This document shows, piece by piece, positions 17,841 through 25,973 of a stretch of DNA of 64,000 nucleotides. Below the pieces are notes generated by a model. The model ran no database searches, had not been told where the DNA came from, and saw only the letters and a list, made by a program, of their open reading frames with translations. A program made the translations under genes and the position numbers. The DNA comes from Vibrio sp. SS-MA-C1-2 (GTDB taxonomy: Bacteria > Pseudomonadota > Gammaproteobacteria > Enterobacterales > Vibrionaceae), in contig NZ_CP090982.1 of the NCBI RefSeq assembly GCF_021513135.1, positions 62,001 through 126,000 of the forward strand, given 5' to 3'. Each line of letters starts with the position of its first letter. The stretch's first letter is position 1.

Positions 17841-18863
17841 ATGCTTTCATTCAAAGATTGTCCACATCAAATCACATATGCTTATGATGTAAATGGCCAG
17901 CCGACCTTCATGGACGATGAAGGTGATTTGACCCAAGGCATTTATACAGGTATTCCGAATGAGGTTTATCATTCGCTACCTGCTATTAGCTCAAGTCAGA
18001 TCAAAACTTTTATCAAAAAATCACCGGCGCACTTTTATCGTGACTTTCTAAGTGGACTCGATTTAAAGCGTCGCTCTAAGGTTCAAGAACGAACATTTGA
18101 CACAGGCACATATGTTCACGAACTCATCTTGGAAGGTGAGCACTTTGAAGACCTGTATTATCGAGGGCTCCTCGCTAAAGAAACTGAAGCACTTGATTCA
18201 TTAGCCGATCATATTGAAGCTTGTGAGCGTTACAATGTCACTATAACTAAGTCAGCAACAAAGGCGAGCTGTCGCAAAGCATTGGAAAAGGCGGAGACTC
18301 CCGTAACTTTTTTTGATGACATGGTTAAGCAACTAGAAAAAGAGAACGCGGATAAAACAATGATCGATCCGCTTGTTTGGGATAATGCAACGCGCTCATA
18401 TAATACCTTTTTAAAGCATCCCGTTGCGCCCATGCTTGTCCAAGATGGACTGCCAGAGGTTTCTCTTATTGCTCGTTGTCCAGTCACGGGGCTATGGGTC
18501 AAGTGTCGGTTCGACTGGCTTCGATACGATAACCTTGCTGTAGATATCAAGACAACAAAATCAACTGAACCAAAAGAGTTCATGAAACAAGCAGGTCAGC
18601 TTGGCTATCACTACCAAGAAGCGTTTTACACCTATGTTGCGTCGCTACTCAATATCAATTTATCAGGATTCATTTTTGTTGCAATTGAATATTTGGATGC
18701 TGATTTAGTTGAAATTTTTAACTTTGAAAACAAGCAAGCAACGTTCACTAAAATGCTCTCTGCTCTAACCGAAATAGCGCAACGATATAAAGCAGATGAT
18801 TGGCACTCCAATGTGCGAAGCGATGGCATCGTAACAGCCTCAATTCCTAAATATTTAGTTTAA
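17841..18863 (+). CDS. RecE-like PD-(D/E)XK exonuclease
   Basis: A 340-residue protein of the DUF3799/RecE-like nuclease group. It has YTGIPNEVYHSLPAISSSQIK near the N-terminus, GTYVHELILEG, and the catalytic core AVDIKTTKS (Asp235, Lys237) followed by QLGYHYQEAFY. Such 5'-3' exonucleases make single-stranded tails for the partner annealing protein. The ATG at 17841 is chosen because GGAGG lies seven bases upstream; an earlier start at 17772 has no such site. It is followed after 26 bases by recT, a standard phage- or ICE-type recombination pair. Confidence 0.88.
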   Translation: MLSFKDCPHQITYAYDVNGQPTFMDDEGDLTQGIYTGIPNEVYHSLPAISSSQIKTFIKKSPAHFYRDFLSGLDLKRRSKVQERTFDTGTYVHELILEGEHFEDLYYRGLLAKETEALDSLADHIEACERYNVTITKSATKASCRKALEKAETPVTFFDDMVKQLEKENADKTMIDPLVWDNATRSYNTFLKHPVAPMLVQDGLPEVSLIARCPVTGLWVKCRFDWLRYDNLAVDIKTTKSTEPKEFMKQAGQLGYHYQEAFYTYVASLLNINLSGFIFVAIEYLDADLVEIFNFENKQATFTKMLSALTEIAQRYKADDWHSNVRSDGIVTASIPKYLV

Positions 18864-18889
18864 ATTAATCAGTTAGTGGAGAAATCATT

Positions 18890-19966
18890 ATGACTATCGC
18901 AAACACTTTAAGTTATGGTGCATTAAAGCTCAATCAGGATGCTAATGAAGCTCTTGAAGCTGCACGCCCCGACTTTCTTGATCTCATGAATTACCACCAA
19001 GAACTCAATGCCGAAAAAGAGTGGTTCTGGTTAATTAAGCTAATCAGTGATATCGAGCCAGAGTATCAACAGATGATGGATGCGCAAAGCGTATACTACA
19101 CAACATTAGCTGTTGCCCAAGTCGGACTGTCATTGAATCCAGTTATGGATAGCGCGACTATCATGCACTTTTTTAACGATGAGACTGGATTAACTGAGTT
19201 GATTTACGTGCCGATTTATCATGGCATGATTCGACTATTAATCGAGTCAACTGATGTTGTTGATGTTAGTGCAGGTATCGTCTATCACGGTGACCATTTT
19301 TTATATCATGGTCCGACTCACCAAGTCGAGCACTCTAGCACCTTAGAAAATACAGCTCATAGTAACATTGCTCATGCCTATGCAGTGGTAAAAAGCAAAG
19401 ATGGTTCTGTTTACACTGAGTTACTTGAGTCTGAATACCTACAGGCCACTATCGCTAAGTTTCAACAATCCCCCCTGGCTTCATCTTTATGGAATGATGA
19501 GAACTTGCCACAAATGATCAAGAAAACAGTGATTCGCCGCGCTATAGCTCATACCTTGGATACTAATTACAGCATCTCACCTGCATTTAAAGCACGGATG
19601 TTGGCCTTAAAGGAGATAGAAAGTCGCTATTGGTCAATGCTCGATACTGAAATGTCACAACATTCAGAACAAGACCGTCAAATTGCAATTAATCGTGCAG
19701 TTGAAAACAGTAATGTATCCGATAATTTCAAATCCTATGTTGCACCAAAGGGCGTCAATGTCGTGACCGATAAGTTTGCAGCTTTTTTAAATCGTACATC
19801 GCCTCTGTACCATGATAGTGAAGACGCACCCTTGCGATCACAACCTGTTGTTGTACATGAGGAAATGAATACGCCTCCGCCAACACCTATAGTTGAACAA
19901 CAAGTACCTGCAGCCGAGCAGCCTCTAACTAACAATGATGCTTTCACTTGGTCGAACGAGTGGTGA
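18890..19966 (+). CDS. recT: RecT-family single-strand annealing protein
   Basis: A 358-residue protein matching RecT: QSVYYTTLAVAQVGLSLNPV, then YVPIYHGMIRLL, IAHAYAVVKSKDGS and MIKKTVIRRAIAHT are the family's core strands and helices. The tail after about 290 is Pro/Thr-rich and variable. RecT coats ssDNA ends and anneals homologous strands. It works with the exonuclease just upstream. Similar pairs in SXT and IncA/C elements promote element-element recombination. Confidence 0.9.
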   Translation: MTIANTLSYGALKLNQDANEALEAARPDFLDLMNYHQELNAEKEWFWLIKLISDIEPEYQQMMDAQSVYYTTLAVAQVGLSLNPVMDSATIMHFFNDETGLTELIYVPIYHGMIRLLIESTDVVDVSAGIVYHGDHFLYHGPTHQVEHSSTLENTAHSNIAHAYAVVKSKDGSVYTELLESEYLQATIAKFQQSPLASSLWNDENLPQMIKKTVIRRAIAHTLDTNYSISPAFKARMLALKEIESRYWSMLDTEMSQHSEQDRQIAINRAVENSNVSDNFKSYVAPKGVNVVTDKFAAFLNRTSPLYHDSEDAPLRSQPVVVHEEMNTPPPTPIVEQQVPAAEQPLTNNDAFTWSNEW

Positions 19967-19976
19967 GGAGTTGATG

Positions 19977-20108
19977 ATGAACAAGCAAATGACACTAGAA
20001 GAAGCGTTGCTTGCTTTAAAACAAAAGCGGCAACATGTTGATAGTGACGAAATTAAAGTCAGTAATATCGTGCGCTATATTGAGCGAAATCTGAAAAAAA
20101 GGAGCTAA
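19977..20108 (+). CDS. Small conserved-context protein after recT
   Basis: A 43-residue charged protein (MNKQMTLEEALLALKQKRQH at its start; the tail ends in RYIERNLKKRS). GAGGAG lies six bases before the ATG at 19977; another ATG directly precedes it at 19974. It lies eight bases after recT, and its stop overlaps the ribosome binding site of the next gene, so it is likely translated as part of the recombination operon. No family was recognised; it is probably helical. Confidence 0.6.
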   Translation: MNKQMTLEEALLALKQKRQHVDSDEIKVSNIVRYIERNLKKRS

Positions 20109-20110
20109 TT

Positions 20111-20524
20111 ATGGGTATGCATTGGGGAAATAATTGGTACGTGTTAAGACACAGAACTCAACCAGAGCTTACTGGCTGGACGATGACCAGTAATATGCCA
20201 TCAGCGTCGGGCCGATATCACAAAGGTAAAGAAGTTGTTGATGATATTGCAAGTAAGCAAGCAATACCAAACTTTATAGAATATGAGTTTATTAAGTGTG
20301 ATTCAGAGCGTGATGCAAAAAGACAATCACGTATAGTGCTAATAAAAGATCTGAAAAAAACGGTCATAGAGAAAGAAACACTAATATGTGCATTAAGAGT
20401 TAAAGTATTAGAAAATCAAATACAATCATTATCAAACCGGGAAATAAAAGATCAAATTGATATTCTAAATGACGAAGTAAAAAAACTTTGGTATTTGATG
20501 AGGACAATTAGACCGTATATATGA
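20111..20524 (+). CDS. Unknown coiled-coil protein, last of the recET operon
   Basis: A 137-residue protein. The N-terminus (WGNNWYVLRHRTQPELTGWT) is aromatic-rich, and residues 75-130 are predicted coiled coil (KDLKKTVIEKETLICALRVK and the following QIQSLSNREIKDQIDILNDE). AGGAG lies six bases upstream of the ATG. No family was recognised. Its base composition becomes more AT-rich toward the 3' end, near the boundary with the iron/manganese insert. Confidence 0.5.
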   Translation: MGMHWGNNWYVLRHRTQPELTGWTMTSNMPSASGRYHKGKEVVDDIASKQAIPNFIEYEFIKCDSERDAKRQSRIVLIKDLKKTVIEKETLICALRVKVLENQIQSLSNREIKDQIDILNDEVKKLWYLMRTIRPYI

Positions 20525-20767
20525 TAGAAATCCCGCTTCACTATAAAGTCTAATCGTTATTTATTCGCATAAAGCTGATATAAGGACCATAAAGCCGTAA
20601 AGATTGATCAATTCTAACACGTTTTTGGACATTAATGAGTTAGGTTATATCTCAATTCAAAATAAATTAACTGCTAATAAGTAAGCTTTTGTTTGAATAG
20701 CTTTAATAATATAAAAACCAATAGTGAAATCAAAGTTTGAAAAATAGTAGCTTTAATAAAAATCATT

Positions 20768-20798
20768 ATCATGCGTAAATAGTAACAGTTATCATTTA
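20768..20798 (+). promoter_or_regulatory. Fur-box-like region before the iron permease
   Basis: AATCATTATCAT (20761-20772) and AGTTATCATTT (20788-20797) resemble halves of the Fur consensus GATAATGATAATCATTATC. They lie 20-55 bases before the FTR1 start, where Fur repression would act. The assignment is by eye. Confidence 0.45.
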
Positions 20799-20815
20799 TA
20801 TTAAGGGTGTTGAGT

Positions 20816-21634
20816 ATGTATTCCAGTATGGCGATTGTTTTCAGGGAAGGGTTTGAGATGGTTCTTATCATTACCTTATTGTTAGCTGCTTCTCGACAAA
20901 TTGCTCATTCTAAAACTTGGATTATTTCTGGTGGTATTACAGGGGTTTTTGCCTCATGCCTTCTTGCCTACGCAGCGTTATCAAGTGAAACTATTCACCA
21001 ACTGATTGAGGCTAAAGTAACAGGCGCTGTTATTTTGATTTTTGCAAGTGGCCTAATTGCATGGACAGTAATTTGGATGCGCGCACAAGGCAAACAGCTC
21101 AGCAGCAAACTTAAAGAGAGTGCTCAGAGTGAAACTCCGCTAAAAACCTTAACCATCGTTGCATTTTTAACCGTAATTCGAGAAGGCGGTGAAATTGTAC
21201 TTTTCCTACTCGGTCTTGCATCACAAAATGATACCTCTACTCATTCAATCTTTCTTGGTAGTCTAGTGGGGGCAGCTGGTGCGATTGTTGTTGGTATTTT
21301 GATGTATTTTGGCCTAATTCGCGTCAATATCAGTAAGGTATTCAACTTCTTTTCTGTTGTCATGACATTTCTCTCGGCAGGTATGATGGCGTCGGCCGTT
21401 TCAAAGTTAATTACAGCAGGTAAATTACCAGCAATTATTCCTCAGCTTTGGGATACAAGCCCTTATTTTGACCATCATAGTAACTGGTTCGCTTTAGTCC
21501 TTCATGTGATATTTGGTTACACAGAAAAGCCGAGCTTACTCCAACTAGCCACCTATATCATAATGCTAGTCGCTATAACGCTATGGGCCAAGCGTGTTAA
21601 CTTCAAAATGAACACCAAATTAACTGCACAATAA
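20816..21634 (+). CDS. FTR1-family iron permease
   Basis: A 272-residue polytopic membrane protein with the two REGxE iron-binding motifs of the FTR1/EfeU family: REGFE near residue 11 and REGGE near residue 125. About seven hydrophobic segments are visible. It should import iron in the inner membrane, as Fe3+ after oxidation or as part of an EfeUOB-type system; no EfeO or EfeB is next to it. I use the ATG at 20816; an in-frame GTG lies nine bases earlier. Fur-like sequences upstream suggest iron regulation. Confidence 0.88.
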   Translation: MYSSMAIVFREGFEMVLIITLLLAASRQIAHSKTWIISGGITGVFASCLLAYAALSSETIHQLIEAKVTGAVILIFASGLIAWTVIWMRAQGKQLSSKLKESAQSETPLKTLTIVAFLTVIREGGEIVLFLLGLASQNDTSTHSIFLGSLVGAAGAIVVGILMYFGLIRVNISKVFNFFSVVMTFLSAGMMASAVSKLITAGKLPAIIPQLWDTSPYFDHHSNWFALVLHVIFGYTEKPSLLQLATYIIMLVAITLWAKRVNFKMNTKLTAQ

Positions 21635-21647
21635 CAATATAATATAA

Positions 21648-21683
21648 AAAACCGACACTTTCTGAATAGAAGGCGTCGGTTTA
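21648..21683. terminator. Bidirectional terminator between FTR1 and mntP
   Basis: AAACCGAC and GTCGGTTT form the outer stem, with ACTTTCT/AGAAGGC continuing it around a GAAT loop. An A run precedes it (terminating the minus strand) and TTT follows. Confidence 0.75.
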
Positions 21684-21726
21684 TCAGTAGTAACTAGAGA
21701 GTTGAACTAAAGCAAGGCGGGTATTT

Positions 21727-22272
21727 TTAAATAAACAACATCTTGAAAGCCAAAAGGATCAAAACAACACCACCTAATATTTCAGCTTTACTTTCAATCC
21801 ATTGGCTGCTCTTATTGCCAATATAGACGCCAATATAACTAAAAATAAATGTTGTTACACCAATAATCACGCATGAAAGCAATGGTTGGAAATCTAACAG
21901 GTTTAATGTAAACCCTGCTGCCATCGCATCAATACTGGTTGCAATAGCCAGAGTAAATAGCGCTTTATTGGTGATTTTTTCTAAAGCGTCATCATCGTCG
22001 TCATCATGAGAGAAAGCTTCGTATAACATCTTACCGCCAATAATTAACAATAGGATAAAGGCGACAAAATTAGCATAGTACTCAATCCAACCTAAAACTG
22101 AGCTTCCACCAAGGTATCCAATTAACGGCATTGCCCCTTGGAAAAACCCAAAAAAGAGTGCCACTTTAAACGCAATTTTCGCTCGGGATTTATGATTTTT
22201 GCTACCAATACCAACGGCAACTGCAAACGCATCCATACTTAATGCAATGGCAAGAGTTAAAACTTCTAACAT
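21727..22272 (-). CDS. mntP: MntP-type manganese efflux pump
   Basis: A 181-residue protein with six membrane segments and the family's repeated acidic motifs SMDAFAVAVGIG (first helix) and SIDAMAAGF (fourth helix), plus a His/Asp-rich cytoplasmic loop (HDDDDDD). MntP exports Mn2+. The ATG at 22272 fits the family start better than the GTG at 22281. It is convergent with the iron permease. No yybP-ykoY manganese riboswitch was recognised upstream. Confidence 0.92.
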   Translation of the reverse strand: MLEVLTLAIALSMDAFAVAVGIGSKNHKSRAKIAFKVALFFGFFQGAMPLIGYLGGSSVLGWIEYYANFVAFILLLIIGGKMLYEAFSHDDDDDDALEKITNKALFTLAIATSIDAMAAGFTLNLLDFQPLLSCVIIGVTTFIFSYIGVYIGNKSSQWIESKAEILGGVVLILLAFKMLFI

Positions 22273-22542
22273 CAATAACACTCAAATGAAAAAATAATGG
22301 CGTATTATAATCACTCATTTCAGAAAAAGCTTGATTATTGTTTAACTATTTAATTCACATTATCAAATTGTCCCAATCAGTGATCAATTACATATATAGC
22401 CAATCTCTAGATATGTTATCACCATATTATTTCAAGTGAACTTTGGTAAAAAATATAGTTCTTATTTTCTATACGTAAAATAGAATTAACTATCTCATTG
22501 AGGGTATTATGTTTATTGATGTTATGATACATACACCAAGGT

Positions 22543-22565
22543 AAAGTAATAGTTATCATTTAATG
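22543..22565 (+). promoter_or_regulatory. Second copy of the iron-gene upstream motif, orphaned
   Basis: AGTAATAGTTATCATTTA at 22545-22562 nearly repeats AGTAACAGTTATCATTTA at 20781-20798 before the iron permease, in the same orientation. No intact gene follows; an IS200 remnant begins about 80 bases later. The rest of 22273-22641 is AT-rich and shows no gene. Confidence 0.4.
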
Positions 22566-22641
22566 TGAAAATATTAGAAAAGCTAAGGAAATTTGAATAA
22601 ATTCTACATTAAACAATATGATTTTTTATTAACTACTAAAA

Positions 22642-23043
22642 ACCACCGCCTATGGCGGTGGTGATTGTTCCTTCAGGCAACAGCCTAAAGGTGCGCCCAT
22701 GCTAAAAAGACTCTCTTATTCACCACAAGTAAGAAGGAATTAAAGCATGGACGACTATAGAAGTTCATCACATGTATATTGGCGTTGTAAATACCATATT
22801 GTATGGGCACCAAAATATCTATTTCAACTTTACTCGGTGTATTGAAGAGTAGAGGTGCAATCAGACTTTTCAATAAATACCCTAAAATCACTTCTGGGCT
22901 CGAGGATATTTTGTCGACACTGTTGGTATTCATGAAGAAACGATCAGAAGATACGTTAAACATCAGGATTAAGAGATATTGAATATGAGCAGCAGCTACA
23001 ATTGTTAAAACCACATTAGTATGAATGCCCCCTTTTAGGGGGC
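22642..23043 (+). mobile_element. IS200/IS605-family remnant (IS200-type), internally deleted
   Basis: Terminal hairpins are present: ACCACCGCC-TAT-GGCGGTGGT at 22642-22662 and GCCCCC-TTTTA-GGGGGC at 23027-23043, as expected for the single-stranded IS200 mechanism. Between them lies a tnpA-like pseudogene only about 270 bases long instead of about 450. The element is dead by itself, but the hairpin ends might still be recognised in trans. Confidence 0.7.
22747..23019 (+). pseudogene. tnpA: IS200-type transposase tnpA, decayed
   Basis: It begins MDDYRSSSHVYWRCKYHIVW, the IS200 TnpA N-terminus, then has lost the HUH-containing middle. After frameshifts, fragments GVLKSRGAIRLFNKYP and GYFVDTVGIHEETIRRYVKH, typical of the C-terminal half, can be read. 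The catalytic His-hydrophobic-His and Tyr region is largely missing or out of frame. Confidence 0.7.
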
Positions 23044-23509
23044 TTATCCCAAAAACTACCTTCTAAGAAGGTGGATTCTTTTTCGAATATTTTCAAAGGC
23101 AATATATTGTATAGTTACTCCTCACAAGAAATGGAGACTAAGGTGGTTTAGGTAACCTAGACAGCTTTATCCTTAGTTGCTAACTCAGAATGGGGCATAA
23201 ATGAGTTAGCCACGTGATAAAATTATCAGATTATAAATCAAGCTATTTATTAGCCAGCATAAGAGTAAAGATAAACATAACGTTATTATTCTTATTTAAC
23301 ATACTATCTATTAATACTGGAAAGGAATTTACAATTTATAATTATCTCTCATTACACCACAAATAATAAATAACTGATACATAACACAATTTTTTGGTTG
23401 TCGTTAAATTTATTGTTCACTTCTTATATATTGTTTCTCAAGTTTATTCATGTTCAACTGAGAACTATCCAGTTGCTCTTTCAAATCATTAATTTTTTGC
23501 AAGTCACTG
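23044..23509. other. Gene-free stretch between IS200 remnant and DUF4165 gene
   Basis: AT-rich DNA. On the minus strand at 23410-23517 a 34-codon open frame without start (tail KINDLKEQLDSSQLN and NKLEKQYIRSEQ) reads like the end of a coiled-coil protein, overlapping the end of the DUF4165 gene in another frame. It may be the tail of a gene cut off when the iron/manganese segment was inserted. No promoter or RNA gene was recognised. Confidence 0.35.
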
Positions 23510-25966
23510 TCAGGGTTTACTTACCAACTGCGGAATAAACAACAGATAATCCGATTGACCCAATTTGCCTTCAGCGGGCCAGATCTCAAAACTAATTGCT
23601 CCTCCAGTTGAGCTTAAAGTGAAATTGAAACCTTTTAGCTCGCCTGGTTCAACACGTATTGGTTGGCTGCTCTGGTTAACTCGAAAATAAATGGCAAATG
23701 ACGCATCTGGTTTTAGTTGAATTTCAGCGTACTGCTCACCTGTCGCAACCTGACCATTTGCAGTGACGAGGTGACCATCACTATAAATTCGCGCAAGATA
23801 ATCACCTGCCGAAAGATAGATAGGCCTATCTGCTGTGAAATATGGCTGTGCTTCCGTGATAAAAATATTGCTCGGAAGATATCTGATTGATTTTGAAATT
23901 TCACCTTCATTGCCAAAAGCATCGATGGCACCAAGCTCTAGCGTATATCGTTCAGTTTCATCTAGATTCGGGAATACTTTAGGAAGTTCTGCAGCAAATA
24001 TAGATGTGTTGCCGGTTTTACTTATTAGACTAAAGCCAAGTTGGACATCAACGCCAAGTCCATGCAAACGGATGTAAGGTGTGATCTCACTGTTATCTGT
24101 GACCTCTAGCGTCACTTGTCTAAGATCGCTGACGACATCTGGATACTGTTCAGCATTGTCGTATTTGGTCACCAATGATGGGGATGTTTGGTCGTTATAA
24201 AAATCCAGCACTTTTTGATGGAGCACTAGACCATGCATTTCCTCTGCACGAATAAAAATTTGGTGCTGGCCAGCGGGAATATCATCGAGCAAGAACTGGT
24301 ATTCGTATATCGTCTTACCAATTCGATTGCCTGAAATTAACTTTGCATTAAGATTGGTTTGATTTTCATCTGCAATGAACACGGAACGAAGTCTTAAATT
24401 GTCAAACCAAGCCCCACCTCCCGGTTGTAAAAGTGCAAAGGTTAATATTCGCGTTTCATCATCAAATGACCATGACGTTAAACTTGGGGCGTGTTCATCA
24501 TTCCACGACACATCAGCCCAATTTGATGAGTTTGAAAATCTATTATCGCTTGCGTTTAGATAACCAACATCGTGCAGATAGCCACTTGTACCTGAGTTTA
24601 AAGCAATATCTGGAATATCAATTGTACAACTTGTTCCATTTGCTGGAATGATGCAGTTATGACCTCTATGTGTGAATTTTTGCTCATATGGTCGTGGTTG
24701 TACTTGCTGACGAACGTGCGTAATGGTTATTGGTAACTGGCTAGTTTGAATGTGCCATCGATTGAAAGAACGCCAGCCTACGTCACTATAATAATATTCA
24801 GTAGAAGCACTACGAACAGGTGATGCACCGACACTCGAATCAAGAACTAAATTTGGACCAATACCACCATCTGACCAACGTAATCGACTTGTTGTACGCC
24901 AATAATTGCCATTGTAGTTTCCATGAGTTAAGCGGTAAAATCCGTACGCATAATCGCCATGAATCTGTACATCATAGTTACCAACAAATCCCGTACCGCC
25001 AGTGATTTCGGTAATGTATTCAGACTTAGGGATGCGATAGATGATAGTGAATGGATTTTGATAAATAGTCTTACTTGACTCATAGCGTTCATATTTATCA
25101 AAGAGGCCATCCAAGGTTCCTGTCGCATTTGGATTATAAACAGCATAAGGTTCTGCAGTAACCGTTTTACTGTCAAAGTAAAGTGTCTGCAAGTTCGACT
25201 CACCTTCATTGCCTGCGACATCAATAGCAACAAACTTCACAGCTAATAACTCCGTACCATGCGTCCCTTTTGGAAAAATTTGGTCCTGCTCAGTCGTTCG
25301 TGAACCATCATGAGGAAGCTCTGCAATTTTGGATTCTGCATCATATGATAGCTTCGCTGTGGCATATTCAATATACTGACTGCCATTGTAGCGATAAGAT
25401 TTTGCAAATACTTCGACTACCCCATTATTATCCACAATATCATTAGCAAGTGTCCGATTTGGAATATGGCTTAAACCACTTTGTCCATGAAACCAATGGC
25501 CATTTACGTCAGCCACCATCGAGTAACCCGTTTTATAAAGGTTGCCGAGTGTTGGCGCGATTGTGTCTCTAATAAAATTAAACTGATGATTTGCAACTTC
25601 ATTTCCGTTGATATCAATCGTTTTCAACGTTACGGTGTATTGACCATCGACGTTAACATTATTTAATACAAGCGACTCACCATAGAACAACTCACCTAGC
25701 ACTGTAAAATCATCATCAACGCCAATCAGCTCTGTTGTATGCTGATAAGTCAGCGCACCACCACGACGAACCTCGACTTCAACAAAGCGATCAAGCCCAA
25801 CTTTGGTAACAATAGTAATATCGCTCGCGTTATTAAAATAGGGTGTGACATCGACTTCTGGATAGTAAGTCTTACCGTCATATCCGACTTCAACGACGGT
25901 TGCTTGCACTGTAGTTGTTGATAAAGTAAATAAAAATGCAATTGACATGATGAGTCGTCTAATCAT
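23510..25966 (-). CDS. Large exported DUF4165-like protein
   Basis: An 818-residue protein with signal peptide MIRRLIMSIAFLFTLSTTTV (cleavage near VQA), followed by an N-terminal DUF4165-like Ig-type domain (VVEVGYDGKTYYPEVDVTPY) and several beta-rich repeats with phrases such as FNFIRDTIAPTL and AIDVAGNEGES, typical of Ig/Big-like modules. The start at 25966 has GAGG five bases upstream, just past the preceding stop. Homologous proteins occur in the traB-traV region of SXT and IncA/C elements, where they are surface proteins of unknown precise role. It is last in the traL-E-K-B operon. Confidence 0.72.
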   Translation of the reverse strand: MIRRLIMSIAFLFTLSTTTVQATVVEVGYDGKTYYPEVDVTPYFNNASDITIVTKVGLDRFVEVEVRRGGALTYQHTTELIGVDDDFTVLGELFYGESLVLNNVNVDGQYTVTLKTIDINGNEVANHQFNFIRDTIAPTLGNLYKTGYSMVADVNGHWFHGQSGLSHIPNRTLANDIVDNNGVVEVFAKSYRYNGSQYIEYATAKLSYDAESKIAELPHDGSRTTEQDQIFPKGTHGTELLAVKFVAIDVAGNEGESNLQTLYFDSKTVTAEPYAVYNPNATGTLDGLFDKYERYESSKTIYQNPFTIIYRIPKSEYITEITGGTGFVGNYDVQIHGDYAYGFYRLTHGNYNGNYWRTTSRLRWSDGGIGPNLVLDSSVGASPVRSASTEYYYSDVGWRSFNRWHIQTSQLPITITHVRQQVQPRPYEQKFTHRGHNCIIPANGTSCTIDIPDIALNSGTSGYLHDVGYLNASDNRFSNSSNWADVSWNDEHAPSLTSWSFDDETRILTFALLQPGGGAWFDNLRLRSVFIADENQTNLNAKLISGNRIGKTIYEYQFLLDDIPAGQHQIFIRAEEMHGLVLHQKVLDFYNDQTSPSLVTKYDNAEQYPDVVSDLRQVTLEVTDNSEITPYIRLHGLGVDVQLGFSLISKTGNTSIFAAELPKVFPNLDETERYTLELGAIDAFGNEGEISKSIRYLPSNIFITEAQPYFTADRPIYLSAGDYLARIYSDGHLVTANGQVATGEQYAEIQLKPDASFAIYFRVNQSSQPIRVEPGELKGFNFTLSSTGGAISFEIWPAEGKLGQSDYLLFIPQLVSKP

Positions 25967-25973
25967 AAATGCC

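Noticed and set aside
22273-22641. yybP-ykoY manganese riboswitch before mntP
   Set aside because: The leader is AT-rich and the conserved riboswitch loops could not be found by eye.
22685-23014. 109-codon minus-strand frame at the IS200 remnant
   Set aside because: Antisense of the decayed tnpA; the plus-strand reading matches a known family and this one does not.
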